Made by a program: the position numbers and the translations under genes. Shown one piece after another: positions 48,786 through 55,668 of a DNA stretch of 64,000 nt (the stretch's first letter is position 1; each line of letters opens with the position of its first letter). The stretch comes from DASSUW01 sp036257565. Its GTDB lineage: Bacteria > Actinomycetota > Thermoleophilia > Solirubrobacterales > Solirubrobacteraceae. The notes beneath the pieces were generated by a model. The model did no database searches. It was not told where the DNA came from and saw only the letters and a program-made list of their open reading frames with translations. Location of the stretch: assembly GCA_036257565.1 (NCBI GenBank), contig DATAFH010000035.1:27607-91606 (forward strand). Reading direction: 5' to 3'.

Positions 48786-49028
48786 ATGACCATCGCCGCC
48801 GTCGTCGCCTTCTGCGTCGTGCTCGTCATCCTGGCGTTCCTGGCGCCGCGCCTATCGCGGCATCCGGAGCGTGGCGGGCAGAAGGTCCTCGGCTTCGGAA
48901 GCCGCGGCGCGGGCAAGGCGCCCGGGCCGATCGGCCGCTGGCTCCAGAAGCCGTTCCACACGTCCTCGAAGGCCGTGTCCAAGAGCGGCAGCGCCGGCCG
49001 GCGCGGCCGCAGCAAGATGCCGCTCTAG
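48786..49028 (+). CDS. Small membrane protein, DUF6411-like
   Basis: An 80-residue protein with one N-terminal transmembrane helix (VVAFCVVLVILAFLAP) followed by a basic Gly/Ser/Arg-rich tail (LSRHPERGGQK, SGSAGRRGRSKM). It resembles a family of short actinobacterial membrane proteins known as DUF6411. The ribosome site AGGAGG (48775-48780) lies 5 nt before the ATG and confirms the start. Function is unknown. Confidence 0.65.
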   Translation: MTIAAVVAFCVVLVILAFLAPRLSRHPERGGQKVLGFGSRGAGKAPGPIGRWLQKPFHTSSKAVSKSGSAGRRGRSKMPL

Positions 49029-49918
49029 CTCCTCCAGCGGGCGGTCGCCCGTGCGCGGGCGGCGTCGTCCGCGCGCACGTGGTCGAACGCCGGTGAGCCG
49101 GGGCCGTAGTCGGTCTGCGCGCCGTCGAGGGCGGCGAGCCGGCCCGCGAGCTCCTGCGCGTAGACCCTCCGGAACTCCGCGAAGCTGACCGGGAAGGCGC
49201 CCCAGTGGATGCCGAGCTCGGTCGTCATGTGGTCGTCGACGAGCTCCGCATGGCGCGTCGCGTCACGGACCGCGCGCGCGAGGTCGGCGTGGAACTCGTC
49301 GGGCATGTCGGGGTGCTCGTGCGACGTGCGCGCGAGCAACTCGGCGGCGCACAGCTTGGCGTCCATGAGGGCGTGGGCCGGATGCTGCTCCTGCGGCTCG
49401 TCGACGACCTGCACGAAGCTGTCGCGCTGCGGGCGGTCGAGGGCGGGCAGGATCCTGAGCGGCCGGGTGTGGCCGGGGTCGAGCGGGAACGCTCCAAGGT
49501 CCCGTGGCAGCTCCGGATCGGGCTCCGCCGGAAGCTCGGCGCGGTGGCGTTCCTGCCGGTGCAGCAGCCCGGTGATGAGGTGAAGCGAGGCCTCGTCGGC
49601 GAGCGGGTCGATCAGCTCGCGGTGCGCTTGCAGGGTAATGACGAGCGCCGGCTTGAACGCGCGGTAGACGTCGCCTTCGTCCAGGAGCCGGGAGAGCTCC
49701 TCGCCGGGGCCGCCGGGCGCGCCGCCGAGCTCTTCGATGCGGCGGCGGAGCTCCAGCACGGCGCGGGCGTCGTCCTGCAGGTGGGCGGCGAGCAGCGCCT
49801 TGACCTCAAAGCGCGGCTCGAGCGGCAGGTGCCCGGCTGTGACGTGGACGGCCTCGCGCAGGACATGGCGGACGTTCGCGAGGCGGGCGGCCGTCTCGGC
49901 GGGCGCGGGGGTCGTCAC
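49025..49918 (-). CDS. Hypothetical all-helical protein
   Basis: A protein of about 297 residues rich in His and Glu, with long amphipathic helices: EVKALLAAHLQDDARAVLELRRRIEE, KPALVITLQAHRELID, and ALMDAKLCAAELLARTSHEH. The spacing of Glu and His recalls ferritin-like carriers, but the exact metal motif is not clear. I do not recognise the family. The frame also opens at ATG 49948, but that would begin on the last base of the tRNA, so GTG 49918 is preferred. Confidence 0.55.
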   Translation of the reverse strand: MTTPAPAETAARLANVRHVLREAVHVTAGHLPLEPRFEVKALLAAHLQDDARAVLELRRRIEELGGAPGGPGEELSRLLDEGDVYRAFKPALVITLQAHRELIDPLADEASLHLITGLLHRQERHRAELPAEPDPELPRDLGAFPLDPGHTRPLRILPALDRPQRDSFVQVVDEPQEQHPAHALMDAKLCAAELLARTSHEHPDMPDEFHADLARAVRDATRHAELVDDHMTTELGIHWGAFPVSFAEFRRVYAQELAGRLAALDGAQTDYGPGSPAFDHVRADDAARARATARWRS

Positions 49919-49947
49919 GGAGCGGGAGCCTACGGGACCGTCGCTCA

Positions 49948-50021
49948 TGCCCGGGGCGGGATTCGAACCCGCACTTGATCGATTTTGAGTCGACTGCCTC
50001 TGCCAATTGGGCTACCCGGGC
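49948..50021 (-). tRNA. tRNA with CAA anticodon (Leu by codon table), class I shape
   Basis: A 74-nt cloverleaf: GCCCGGG/CCCGGGC acceptor stem, A discriminator, D-arm, anticodon stem GUCGA/UCGAU with loop CUCAAAA, a 5-nt variable loop, and T-arm GCGGG-UUCGAAU-CCCGC. Loop position 33 is U, giving anticodon CAA. Leucine tRNAs normally have a long variable arm, as in the UAG tRNA 0.5 kb away, so this one is unusual. No CCA is encoded. Confidence 0.75.
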
Positions 50022-50047
50022 GCGCGGCTCATCGTACGACGCGCTCG

Positions 50048-50512
50048 TCAGGCGGCGGCGGGGGCCGGGCCGTGCTCGACCTCGACGTTCCAGGCCTGCC
50101 GGAAGCCGCTCATGGCGAAGGCGATGAGGAGGATCTGGAGCGGCACGAGCAGCGAGGTCAGGAGGCCGAGGATGCTCTCGTCGATCGCCGGGTCGGCGAA
50201 GCCCGGCTGGTCGCGGTCGAACCATCCGGGCGCCGCGACGGCGGCGAAGATGAGCAGCACGATCGCGAGCGCCGCGGCGAGCGGCAGGACGCCCCGGCTC
50301 CAGCGCAGCACAAAGAACGCGAGCACCACGTAGATGACGATGTAGGCGACCTGCAGCGCCTTCGCGCCCTCCAGCGTATCCCACCCGCCGATCGTGATGA
50401 TCGCGGTCACCGCGGCCGACACGAGCAGGAGGAGCACGACGATCATCCGCGTGAGCTTCGAGGCCGCCTTGCGGCGGTTGGGGTGCTCGACCCTGACCCC
50501 TGACTCGGCCAT
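50048..50512 (-). CDS. Hypothetical membrane protein
   Basis: A 154-residue protein with four predicted transmembrane helices: MIVVLLLLVSAAVTAIITIG, ALQVAYIVIYVVLAFFVL, VLPLAAALAIVLLIFAAVA and LLTSLLVPLQILLIAFAM. The N-terminus is basic (NRRKAASKLTR). Between helices 3 and 4 lies an acidic loop (FDRDQPGFADPAIDESI). No family is recognised. The ATG at 50512 lies between the two leucine-anticodon tRNAs. Confidence 0.7.
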   Translation of the reverse strand: MAESGVRVEHPNRRKAASKLTRMIVVLLLLVSAAVTAIITIGGWDTLEGAKALQVAYIVIYVVLAFFVLRWSRGVLPLAAALAIVLLIFAAVAAPGWFDRDQPGFADPAIDESILGLLTSLLVPLQILLIAFAMSGFRQAWNVEVEHGPAPAAA

Positions 50513-50556
50513 GCGCGCGCGACCTTACAATCTCCCCGCCGGACGTGCGGCGGTTC

Positions 50557-50639
50557 GCGGGCGTGGCGGAACTGGTAGACGCGCGAGGTTTAGGTCCTCG
50601 TGGCCACAAGCCGTGGGGGTTCGAGTCCCTCCGCCCGCA
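50557..50639 (+). tRNA. tRNA-Leu (anticodon UAG)
   Basis: An 83-nt class II tRNA: acceptor GCGGGCG/CGCCCGC, anticodon stem CGAGG/CCTCG with loop TTTAGGT (UAG), a long variable arm (about 14 nt, GTGGCCACAAGCCGTG region) and a standard T-arm ending GGGTTCGAGTCCC. It reads CUA and CUG leucine codons. No CCA is encoded. Confidence 0.93.
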
Positions 50640-50735
50640 TCGTCGTCGTCAGTCCACGTCGCGGCGGCGGTCGATGCGCGCTGCCGCGATGCAGAGCACG
50701 ACGGTAGGGCGCCGGGCCACGTGTCAAGCCGCCGT

Positions 50736-51095
50736 TCACGACTTCGCGGGGACGAAGGAGTCGAGCAGCGCAATGCTCGTGCGGTGGGAGACCGAGATGT
50801 TCCGCGGGTTCGACTGCGTGCACCGGATCCCGAGGCGGTCGCAGTACTCGCAGAGAAGCGCCCTGATGTCCGTCGAGCGGTTCGAGAAGAGCCACCGCCG
50901 ATAGGCGTACTCCGCCACCCGGCCACTCGGCAGCCGTGTCGAGAACCGGTTGACCGTACGGCACACATCCGAGTGCAGCAGTCCGCGGAGGAACTCCTGC
51001 TGGAACGTCCGACGGGCCTTCGCTACGTAGCCGTCCCAGAGGTACATCCCGACGAGGTAGCTGTACGACCGAAGGTCAGGGGGCCGCGATGACAT
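50736..51095 (-). CDS. LAGLIDADG/HTH homing-endonuclease-like protein, internally deleted
   Basis: A 119-residue protein whose N-terminal YSYLVGMYLWDGYVA and C-terminal EFLRGLLHSDVCRTVNRFST, YRRWLFSN and SNPRNISVSHR match actinobacterial LAGLIDADG-type nucleases or HTH-associated proteins. In those, about 100 residues separate the two blocks; here they are joined after KARRTFQQ. The Asp of the first motif survives (WDG) and the second HSD lacks a normal Gly. It is probably inactive as a nuclease. The start ATG 51095 overlaps the LexA box at 51097. Confidence 0.6.
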   Translation of the reverse strand: MSSRPPDLRSYSYLVGMYLWDGYVAKARRTFQQEFLRGLLHSDVCRTVNRFSTRLPSGRVAEYAYRRWLFSNRSTDIRALLCEYCDRLGIRCTQSNPRNISVSHRTSIALLDSFVPAKS

Positions 51096-51096
51096 G

Positions 51097-51110
51097 CGAA
51101 CAAATGTTCG
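51097..51110 (-). promoter_or_regulatory. LexA (SOS) box
   Basis: CGAAC-AAAT-GTTCG matches the actinobacterial LexA operator CGAAC-N4-GTTCG exactly, and the perfect palindrome extends to TGCGAACA-AA-TGTTCGCA (51095-51112). It covers the ATG of the shortened LAGLIDADG gene, so LexA bound there would block expression, and DNA damage would release it. Confidence 0.75.
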
Positions 51111-51129
51111 CACGCAGGGCGGCGGAAGG

Positions 51130-51203
51130 CGGGGGATCCAGGACTCGAACCTGGGACCTCCGGTTTTGGAGACCGGCGCTTCCACCAGCTGAGCTAATCC
51201 CCC
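51130..51203 (-). tRNA. tRNA-Trp (anticodon CCA)
   Basis: A 74-nt cloverleaf: acceptor GGGGGAU/AUCCCCC, D-arm AGCUCAGCUGGUGGAAGCG, anticodon stem CCGGU/ACCGG with loop CUCCAAA giving anticodon CCA, and T-arm CCAGG-UUCGAGU-CCUGG. The discriminator is G, as expected for tryptophan. No CCA end is encoded. It lies just before the LexA-controlled gene on the same strand. Confidence 0.93.
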
Positions 51204-51270
51204 GGGAGGGCACGAGTCTAGCGCCAGGGGCGGCCCACCGGGCCACTCCGGGCGGCGGCCTGGCGGAAGT

Positions 51271-51456
51271 TCAGCGCCGGGGCGGCTCGACGAGCACCAG
51301 CTTCCCGCGGTTCAGCATCTGCGCGATCGCGCAGGCCTTCTCGATCTGCGAGTAGGTGTAGCGAACCGGGTTGTGCAGGGTCTCGATGTGGACGCCGGGG
51401 ATCTGCATGGTGCGGTTGGTGATGCCCGTTTTCTGGGTCCTCCATACCATCGGCAT
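51271..51456 (-). CDS. Hypothetical 61-residue protein
   Basis: A small protein that reads VHIETLHNPVRYTYSQIEKA and NRGKLVLVEPP at its end. Its codons have the strong G/C third position of real genes. I do not recognise a family; the closing strand is common in dehydrogenases. Three starts are possible (51456, 51450 and a shorter one near 51405). It begins 2 nt from the divergent SDR gene. Confidence 0.45.
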   Translation of the reverse strand: MPMVWRTQKTGITNRTMQIPGVHIETLHNPVRYTYSQIEKACAIAQMLNRGKLVLVEPPRR

Positions 51457-51458
51457 GC

Positions 51459-52304
51459 ATGTCGGCGCCGATGAGGTCCGAGGTCTTCGCGGAAGGGCTT
51501 CTGGACGAACGTGTGACGCTCGTGACGGGCGGCGGGACCGGGCTCGGGCGGGCTGCCACGCGCGAGCTGATCGCGTGCGGGGCGCGGGTCGTGATCGCGG
51601 GGCGGCGGGAGGACGTGCTGGCCGACGCTGTCGAGGAGCTCGGCGACCACGCGACCTACGTGGCCGGCGACGTCCGGGACGATGCGGATGCCGAGCGGAT
51701 TGTCCGGGCATGCCTCGACCGGCACGGCCGCCTCGACGTGCTCGTCAACAACGCCGGCGGCCAGTACTTCGTGCCGGCCAAGGCGATCGAGCCGAAAGGC
51801 TGGCGCGCCGTCACGCGGCTCAACCTCGGCGGCACCGAGCGCATGAGCCGGCTCGCCGCCGACCTCGCGATGCGCCCCGCCGGCGGCGGCACGATCGTCA
51901 ACGTGGCGCTCTCCCCGCACCACGGCTTCCCGGGAATGGCGCACTCGAGCACCGCGCGCGCCGCCGTCGAGGGCTCCACGCGCGCGCTCGCGCGCCAGTG
52001 GGCGCCGCACGGCATCACCGTGCTCGCCATCGCTGCCGGCCACTTCGACACCGCGGTACTCGCCAAGTATCCGGAGAACGTCCGTCGCGGAGCGGCCGGC
52101 GCCGTGCCGCTCGGCCGGCTCGGAGAGGAGCGCGAGCATGCCTGGCTCGTTGCGCTCGCCGCCTCCCCGCTCGGTCGCGCGCTTTCCGGATCCGTGATCA
52201 CGATCGACGGAGCCCGCGACAACTGGTTCGGCCCCTGGCCACCGCCGTCGCTGCTCGACGACGCGGGCGCCGTCCCGACGGAGGAACGCCGCCCGAGCGC
52301 CTGA
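51459..52304 (+). CDS. SDR-family enoyl-CoA reductase-like protein
   Basis: A 281-residue SDR of the PECR/2,4-dienoyl-CoA reductase type. TGGGTGLGRA and NNAGGQY mark the cofactor site. The active-site position reads HSSTARAAVEG; the Tyr of the usual YxxxK is absent, as in that subfamily. VLAIAAGHFDT replaces the usual Pro-Gly motif after the active site. It probably reduces double bonds of acyl-CoAs, but substrate is unproven. ATG 51459 gives the longest reading. Confidence 0.78.
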   Translation: MSAPMRSEVFAEGLLDERVTLVTGGGTGLGRAATRELIACGARVVIAGRREDVLADAVEELGDHATYVAGDVRDDADAERIVRACLDRHGRLDVLVNNAGGQYFVPAKAIEPKGWRAVTRLNLGGTERMSRLAADLAMRPAGGGTIVNVALSPHHGFPGMAHSSTARAAVEGSTRALARQWAPHGITVLAIAAGHFDTAVLAKYPENVRRGAAGAVPLGRLGEEREHAWLVALAASPLGRALSGSVITIDGARDNWFGPWPPPSLLDDAGAVPTEERRPSA

Positions 52305-52344
52305 CAGCCGGTCCGCACACGGCTATCATCGCCAACGTCCCCCC

Positions 52345-52415
52345 GCGGGCGAAGTGTTGTGGTTGCACAGAAGCCTTCCAAGCTTCTAGGGCGGGTTCGA
52401 TTCCCGTCGCCCGCT
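52345..52415 (+). tRNA. tRNA-Gly (anticodon UCC)
   Basis: A 71-nt cloverleaf: acceptor GCGGGCG/CGCCCGC, anticodon stem GAAGC/GCTTC with loop CTTCCAA (anticodon TCC), short variable loop and T-arm GCGGG-TTCGATT-CCCGT. It reads GGA and GGG glycine codons. Discriminator T. Confidence 0.92.
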
Positions 52416-52436
52416 CTAGAGTCTTCAAGGACATAT

Positions 52437-52510
52437 CGGGGAGTGGCGCAGTCTGGTAGCGCACCCGGCTGGGGGCCGGGCGGTCGCAGGTTCAAATCCT
52501 GTCTCCCCGA
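52437..52510 (+). tRNA. tRNA-Pro (anticodon GGG)
   Basis: A 74-nt cloverleaf: acceptor CGGGGAG/CTCCCCG, anticodon stem CCCGG/CCGGG with loop CTGGGGG (anticodon GGG), and T-arm GCAGG-TTCAAAT-CCTGT. It reads CCC and CCU. It lies 21 bp after tRNA-Gly and is followed by an intrinsic terminator. Confidence 0.93.
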
Positions 52511-52518
52511 CTAGCGAA

Positions 52519-52543
52519 AAGGTCTGCTTTTGCAGGCCTTTTT
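52519..52543 (+). terminator. Intrinsic terminator after tRNA-Pro
   Basis: AAGGTCTGC and GCAGGCCTT (52519-52527, 52532-52540) form a 9-bp stem around TTTT, and TTT follows at 52541-52543. This is a clear rho-independent hairpin for the tRNA transcript; the arms also read as a bidirectional signal. Confidence 0.75.
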
Positions 52544-52627
52544 GCTGTTGGAGGCGATGCGATGACCTGCGACGGGTCCAGTTGGGGTCCAATTGGTTCT
52601 CCACAAGATGGGAGGACAAGCGCTGAT

Positions 52628-53345
52628 TCAGGAGCGGAAGACGACGTCGCCGTGCCACTCGAGCAGCTCGCGTGCGGGCCGCGCGTCGCGCATTGCGGGC
52701 GTGGCGATCGTGCGTCCGTCGAGCGCGTAGTAGGGCCTGCCGTTGGCGTAGGCGTCGCGCAGTACGGGGCTGAGTGCGAACCGGAGGTCGGGTTTGACGG
52801 TCACGAAGCCGAGATCGAAGAGGCGGTGGATGTCGCGGCGCAGCGGGAGCCCGTTGGAGAGCTCGTGTCTTCCGCCGTCCTTCCATGGCCGGATGTGGGC
52901 GGACTCGAGCACCGGGAGCGAGTGCATTCCTGACTGCGCAGGCGCCGTCGTAAGCGTCGAGGACGGCGAGGCGGAAGCTCGCCTGGCCCAGGCGCGGCGT
53001 GATGAGCTGTGGCTTGCCGTGCCGGCGCAGCTCGATCGCCTCCGCCGTCCACTCGGTCAGGTGGTGCGTGTGGGAGGCCCGTTGAAGGCAAGCGGTCCAC
53101 AGCCGCAGACCCTCGCCCTGGGCGAGGTCGTAACCGCGGCCGGAGACGATGTTGTGCGACCAATCCGGCGGGATCGGGATCCAATCGTCCGGCGCGAAGA
53201 AGACCGGCTGCGTGATCGCGATGCATCCGATCACGCGGTCGAACGACATCGGCGTGCGCGCTCCCGAGAGGCGGCCGAGCCGCTTGAGCAACTCGTACTC
53301 GTCGGCGGTCCCGTTCGCCTGGCCGAACACGTCCCACGCCGACGA
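52628..53345 (-). pseudogene. HNH endonuclease, frameshifted and 5'-truncated
   Basis: Two frames together give an HNH nuclease. The first, upstream, has AWDVFGQANG, RVIGCIAITQPVFF, RLGQASFRLAVLDAYDGACAV. The second starts at ATG 52927 with SLPVLESAHIRPWKDGG, NGLPLRRDIHRLFDLGFV and ends LEWHGDVVFR. The frame changes by 2 nt near 52930, between the Cys of DGACAV and the HNH His of SAHIRP. The N-terminus is also missing before 53345. The gene cannot make a normal enzyme. Confidence 0.65.
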
Positions 53346-53377
53346 GGGGATTCTCGGCGCCGCGGACGAGGCCCGGC

Positions 53378-53577
53378 GTGCAGCCGAGTTCGAAGCGCCG
53401 CGTCGAGACGTTCGAGAAGGAGAGCGCAACGATCTGCGATTGCTGCGGCCTCACCGGCGTGCTGTCCTGCACCGCGGCGCGTTTCCCGTGGTACGCGGTC
53501 AGGTGCGACGGTGCCGCGACGCCGGCTGGGTCCGTGCGGCGGAGTGGAAGGAGTGGCGCCGGACGCAGGCAGACTGA
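53378..53577 (+). pseudogene. Zinc-ribbon protein with a frameshift
   Basis: From GTG 53378 the frame reads RRVETFEKESATICDCCG and RFPWYAVRC, with strong G/C third positions. A deletion of one base near 53513 (after TGCGAC) moves it to a frame ending CRDAGWVRAAEWKEWRR and a stop at 53577. Corrected, it would be a 66-residue protein with CxCC and CxxC motifs for zinc. Family unknown. It is antisense to nothing and lies between two minus-strand genes. Confidence 0.4.
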
Positions 53578-53582
53578 GGTCG

Positions 53583-54896
53583 CTACGCGGCGAGCCCGTC
53601 GTTGTAGCGCTCGATGAACCGCTCGACTTCGGCCTCGTCGGTGAGGTCCACACCGGCCTCCGACGCGGCGACGGCGAAGGTCTTCGCCGGGCCCCACGCC
53701 TGCGGGTCGGTCACTGCGTCGAGCATCTCCATGTTGAACTCCTCGACCGCGCCTACGGCCTCGCCCAGCGGCGCAGCCGGGACGCCCCTCCGGCGGCCCG
53801 CGTACCTCACCCAGTCGGGCAGGACCTCGGGGACCCGCGCGAAGAACTCCTGGTCGCGCGTGACCTTTCGCGCCAGCCAGCTCGTCATGAAGATCTCGAC
53901 GACGACCGGGCTCCAGCGCAGCGGCCCGCCGTGGTTGTAGCCCGCGCCGAAGTCGATCGCGAGCTGCGCGACGTCCTCAGCGTCCTCGTTGCCGCGCCAG
54001 CGCCGGCCTTCGGGGGAGGAGAGGAAGTCCTCGAGCAGCGCCTCGCGCTCCTCGGGGGTGATCTCGACGTAGTCGTCGGGCACTTCGAGCCCCTCGGGCA
54101 GCAGCCGCAGGCGCGCCTCGATGAGCGCGCGCATCGGGCCGACGTCCTCGTCGACCGGCGCACCCCAGGTGTGGTCGAGCATGTCGAACGCGGCCTCCGC
54201 GCGGGCGCGCGCCTCGTCGAGCGGGAGGTCACGGATTGCGAGGCCGACCTGGTTGGGCGCTGTGCTTCGCATCTGGGCGCGGACCTCGCTGAGCGGGCCG
54301 GCGAGGAAGACGTCCTTCACGAGGCCACCCAGGTTGTGGTCGATGTAGACGCCGATGGTGTGCGTCTCGACGTTCGGCGCGGTGAACTCGACCATGATGC
54401 TCATGCCGTCGTCGAAGGCCTCCTCGTACATCAGCGCCGCCGCGGTCGGCTGCGCGCCGCCGAGGTCAGCCGCCCATCCCGGTTCGCGTAGGCCCGTTGA
54501 GGCGAGACGATCTGCGGCCGCGCTCGCGGCCGCTGCGTAGTCCGGCGCGCTGACGGCCGCGAGTGCGCGAAGGGTCGCCAGCGCCTTGCGTGTGCCCAGA
54601 CCCTCCAGGGCGCTCATGAATCCGGGCAGGAACGTGTCTGCGACGTCCTCGCCGGGCGGCAGCGGCGCGGCATGCATCATGCCCAGGATGGTCGATGCCC
54701 ACTGTTCGGCGTCGAGCGCGTCTACGGGCTGATCGGCGTCGCTCGCGGCGAGCTGGGCGACTCCGGCGAGCATCTCCTCGAGCTCTGCGTCGGCCCCGCG
54801 GGGCCCCGAGGGCCGGCGCGCCGAGGAGGCCCCCGGGCGTGCCTGCGCCTTGCGCCGCTGGCGTCGTTGCTGCTGCCGATGCCGCTTCTCGCTCAT
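53583..54896 (-). CDS. Hypothetical protein, 437 residues
   Basis: A basic, low-complexity N-terminus (EKRHRQQQRRQRRKAQ) is followed by about 400 residues with no recognised domain. Visible features are VEFTAPNVETHTIGVYIDHNLGGLVKDVFLAGPL (a beta-rich middle) and an acidic helical C-terminus (TDEAEVERFIERYND). The length and composition suggest a folded cytosolic protein. The start ATG 54896 is used because an earlier ATG at 54920 adds only a short tail. It lies in the tRNA-linked accessory segment. Confidence 0.6.
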   Translation of the reverse strand: MSEKRHRQQQRRQRRKAQARPGASSARRPSGPRGADAELEEMLAGVAQLAASDADQPVDALDAEQWASTILGMMHAAPLPPGEDVADTFLPGFMSALEGLGTRKALATLRALAAVSAPDYAAAASAAADRLASTGLREPGWAADLGGAQPTAAALMYEEAFDDGMSIMVEFTAPNVETHTIGVYIDHNLGGLVKDVFLAGPLSEVRAQMRSTAPNQVGLAIRDLPLDEARARAEAAFDMLDHTWGAPVDEDVGPMRALIEARLRLLPEGLEVPDDYVEITPEEREALLEDFLSSPEGRRWRGNEDAEDVAQLAIDFGAGYNHGGPLRWSPVVVEIFMTSWLARKVTRDQEFFARVPEVLPDWVRYAGRRRGVPAAPLGEAVGAVEEFNMEMLDAVTDPQAWGPAKTFAVAASEAGVDLTDEAEVERFIERYNDGLAA

Positions 54897-54972
54897 GGCT
54901 CGCGAGCGTAGGAGAGGCATCGGTCGGCATCGAGGACGAGATCCGCAACGTGCGTGGAAAACAGATGCCCGC

Positions 54973-55260
54973 TCAGCGCGGCACCAGGCTCACGTCGACG
55001 CCCAGGGCACGAGTCAGCGTGCCCAGCGTCGCCGCGGTGACGTCCACTTCGCCGCGCTCGACCCGGCTGATCTCGGCCCGATCGATCACGGTGCGCTCGG
55101 AGAGCTCCCGCCGGAAGAGGCACAGCGCGCGCCGCCGGGCGGCGAGCTGGCGGGCGAGCGAGAATCGCAGGCCGAACGCGTCGAGCTCGGCAACAGCATC
55201 CGGGCCCTCGGCGCGAGCCTCCTCGGTGAGATCGGCGATGAACTCGTCGAAGGTCGTCAT
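54973..55260 (-). CDS. XRE-type helix-turn-helix regulator (second of pair)
   Basis: A 95-residue protein with an HTH_3 domain near the C-terminus: ERTVIDRAEISRVERGEVDVTAATLGTLTRALG. The N-terminal half is a charged helix (DEFIADLTEEARAEGPD). The fold is that of HigA-like antitoxins and small repressors. It overlaps the upstream HTH gene by 4 nt (ATGA-type). No toxin gene is adjacent, so a regulatory pair rather than a toxin-antitoxin module is the safer reading. Confidence 0.75.
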   Translation of the reverse strand: MTTFDEFIADLTEEARAEGPDAVAELDAFGLRFSLARQLAARRRALCLFRRELSERTVIDRAEISRVERGEVDVTAATLGTLTRALGVDVSLVPR

Positions 55261-55619
55261 GAGGCCAGCCGCCGAGACTCACGCGACCGCTTGGGGGCTG
55301 CAGGCTTCGCGGTCTTCCGTGGGCCCGCCACCGGGATGAGCTGGTATCTGACCTCGAAGCCGAGGGCCGCGGCGTAGCGCTCGACCGACGAGATCCGGCA
55401 GTCTGCGTCGCCCTTCTCGATGCGGGCGATCTGGGCCTGTGAGGTGCCGACCGCGGCGCCGAGCTCGGTCTGGGATCGGTCGGCGGCCAGCCGCGCATCG
55501 GCCATGTGGCGCATCATCTCGCGGCGGCTGAGCGCGGCCGCGTGCCGGGCGCGGAACCCGGGTTCGCGACCTGTGCGCTCATCGATGGAGGCGTCGAGAT
55601 CGTCGTGCGAGTCGGCCAT
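55257..55619 (-). CDS. XRE-type helix-turn-helix regulator (first of pair)
   Basis: A 120-residue protein with an HTH_3 domain in the middle: AADRSQTELGAAVGTSQAQIARIEKGDADCRISSVERYAAALG. An acidic lead (DSHDDLDASIDE) and a basic Lys/Pro-rich tail flank it. It is likely the sequence-specific repressor of this two-gene unit. Two copies of AATGATAT (55634 and 55648) stand just upstream and are candidate operators. Confidence 0.8.
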   Translation of the reverse strand: MADSHDDLDASIDERTGREPGFRARHAAALSRREMMRHMADARLAADRSQTELGAAVGTSQAQIARIEKGDADCRISSVERYAAALGFEVRYQLIPVAGPRKTAKPAAPKRSRESRRLAS

Positions 55620-55633
55620 GCGACAATACTAGC

Positions 55634-55655
55634 AATGATATGCCGAGAATGATAT
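55634..55655. promoter_or_regulatory. Direct repeat AATGATAT x2, candidate operator
   Basis: AATGATAT occurs at 55634-55641 and 55648-55655, a 14-bp period, within the AT-rich 49-bp gap before the tandem HTH genes. This spacing suits autoregulation by a dimeric XRE repressor. The stretch also contains TATTGT-like minus-strand promoter elements. Confidence 0.45.
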
Positions 55656-55668
55656 CGCTACCGTGGCC

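Noticed and set aside
49025..49948. Start codon at 49948 for the helical hypothetical protein
   Set aside because: Its ATG uses the discriminator base of the tRNA and leaves no room for a leader, so the GTG at 49918 was preferred.
53378..53577. Intact small zinc-ribbon gene
   Set aside because: A single frame does not hold both CxxC motifs; one base is missing, so it was listed as a pseudogene rather than a CDS.
54973..55619. HigBA-type toxin-antitoxin module
   Set aside because: Both genes are HTH proteins; no RelE/HigB-like toxin frame is adjacent on either side.
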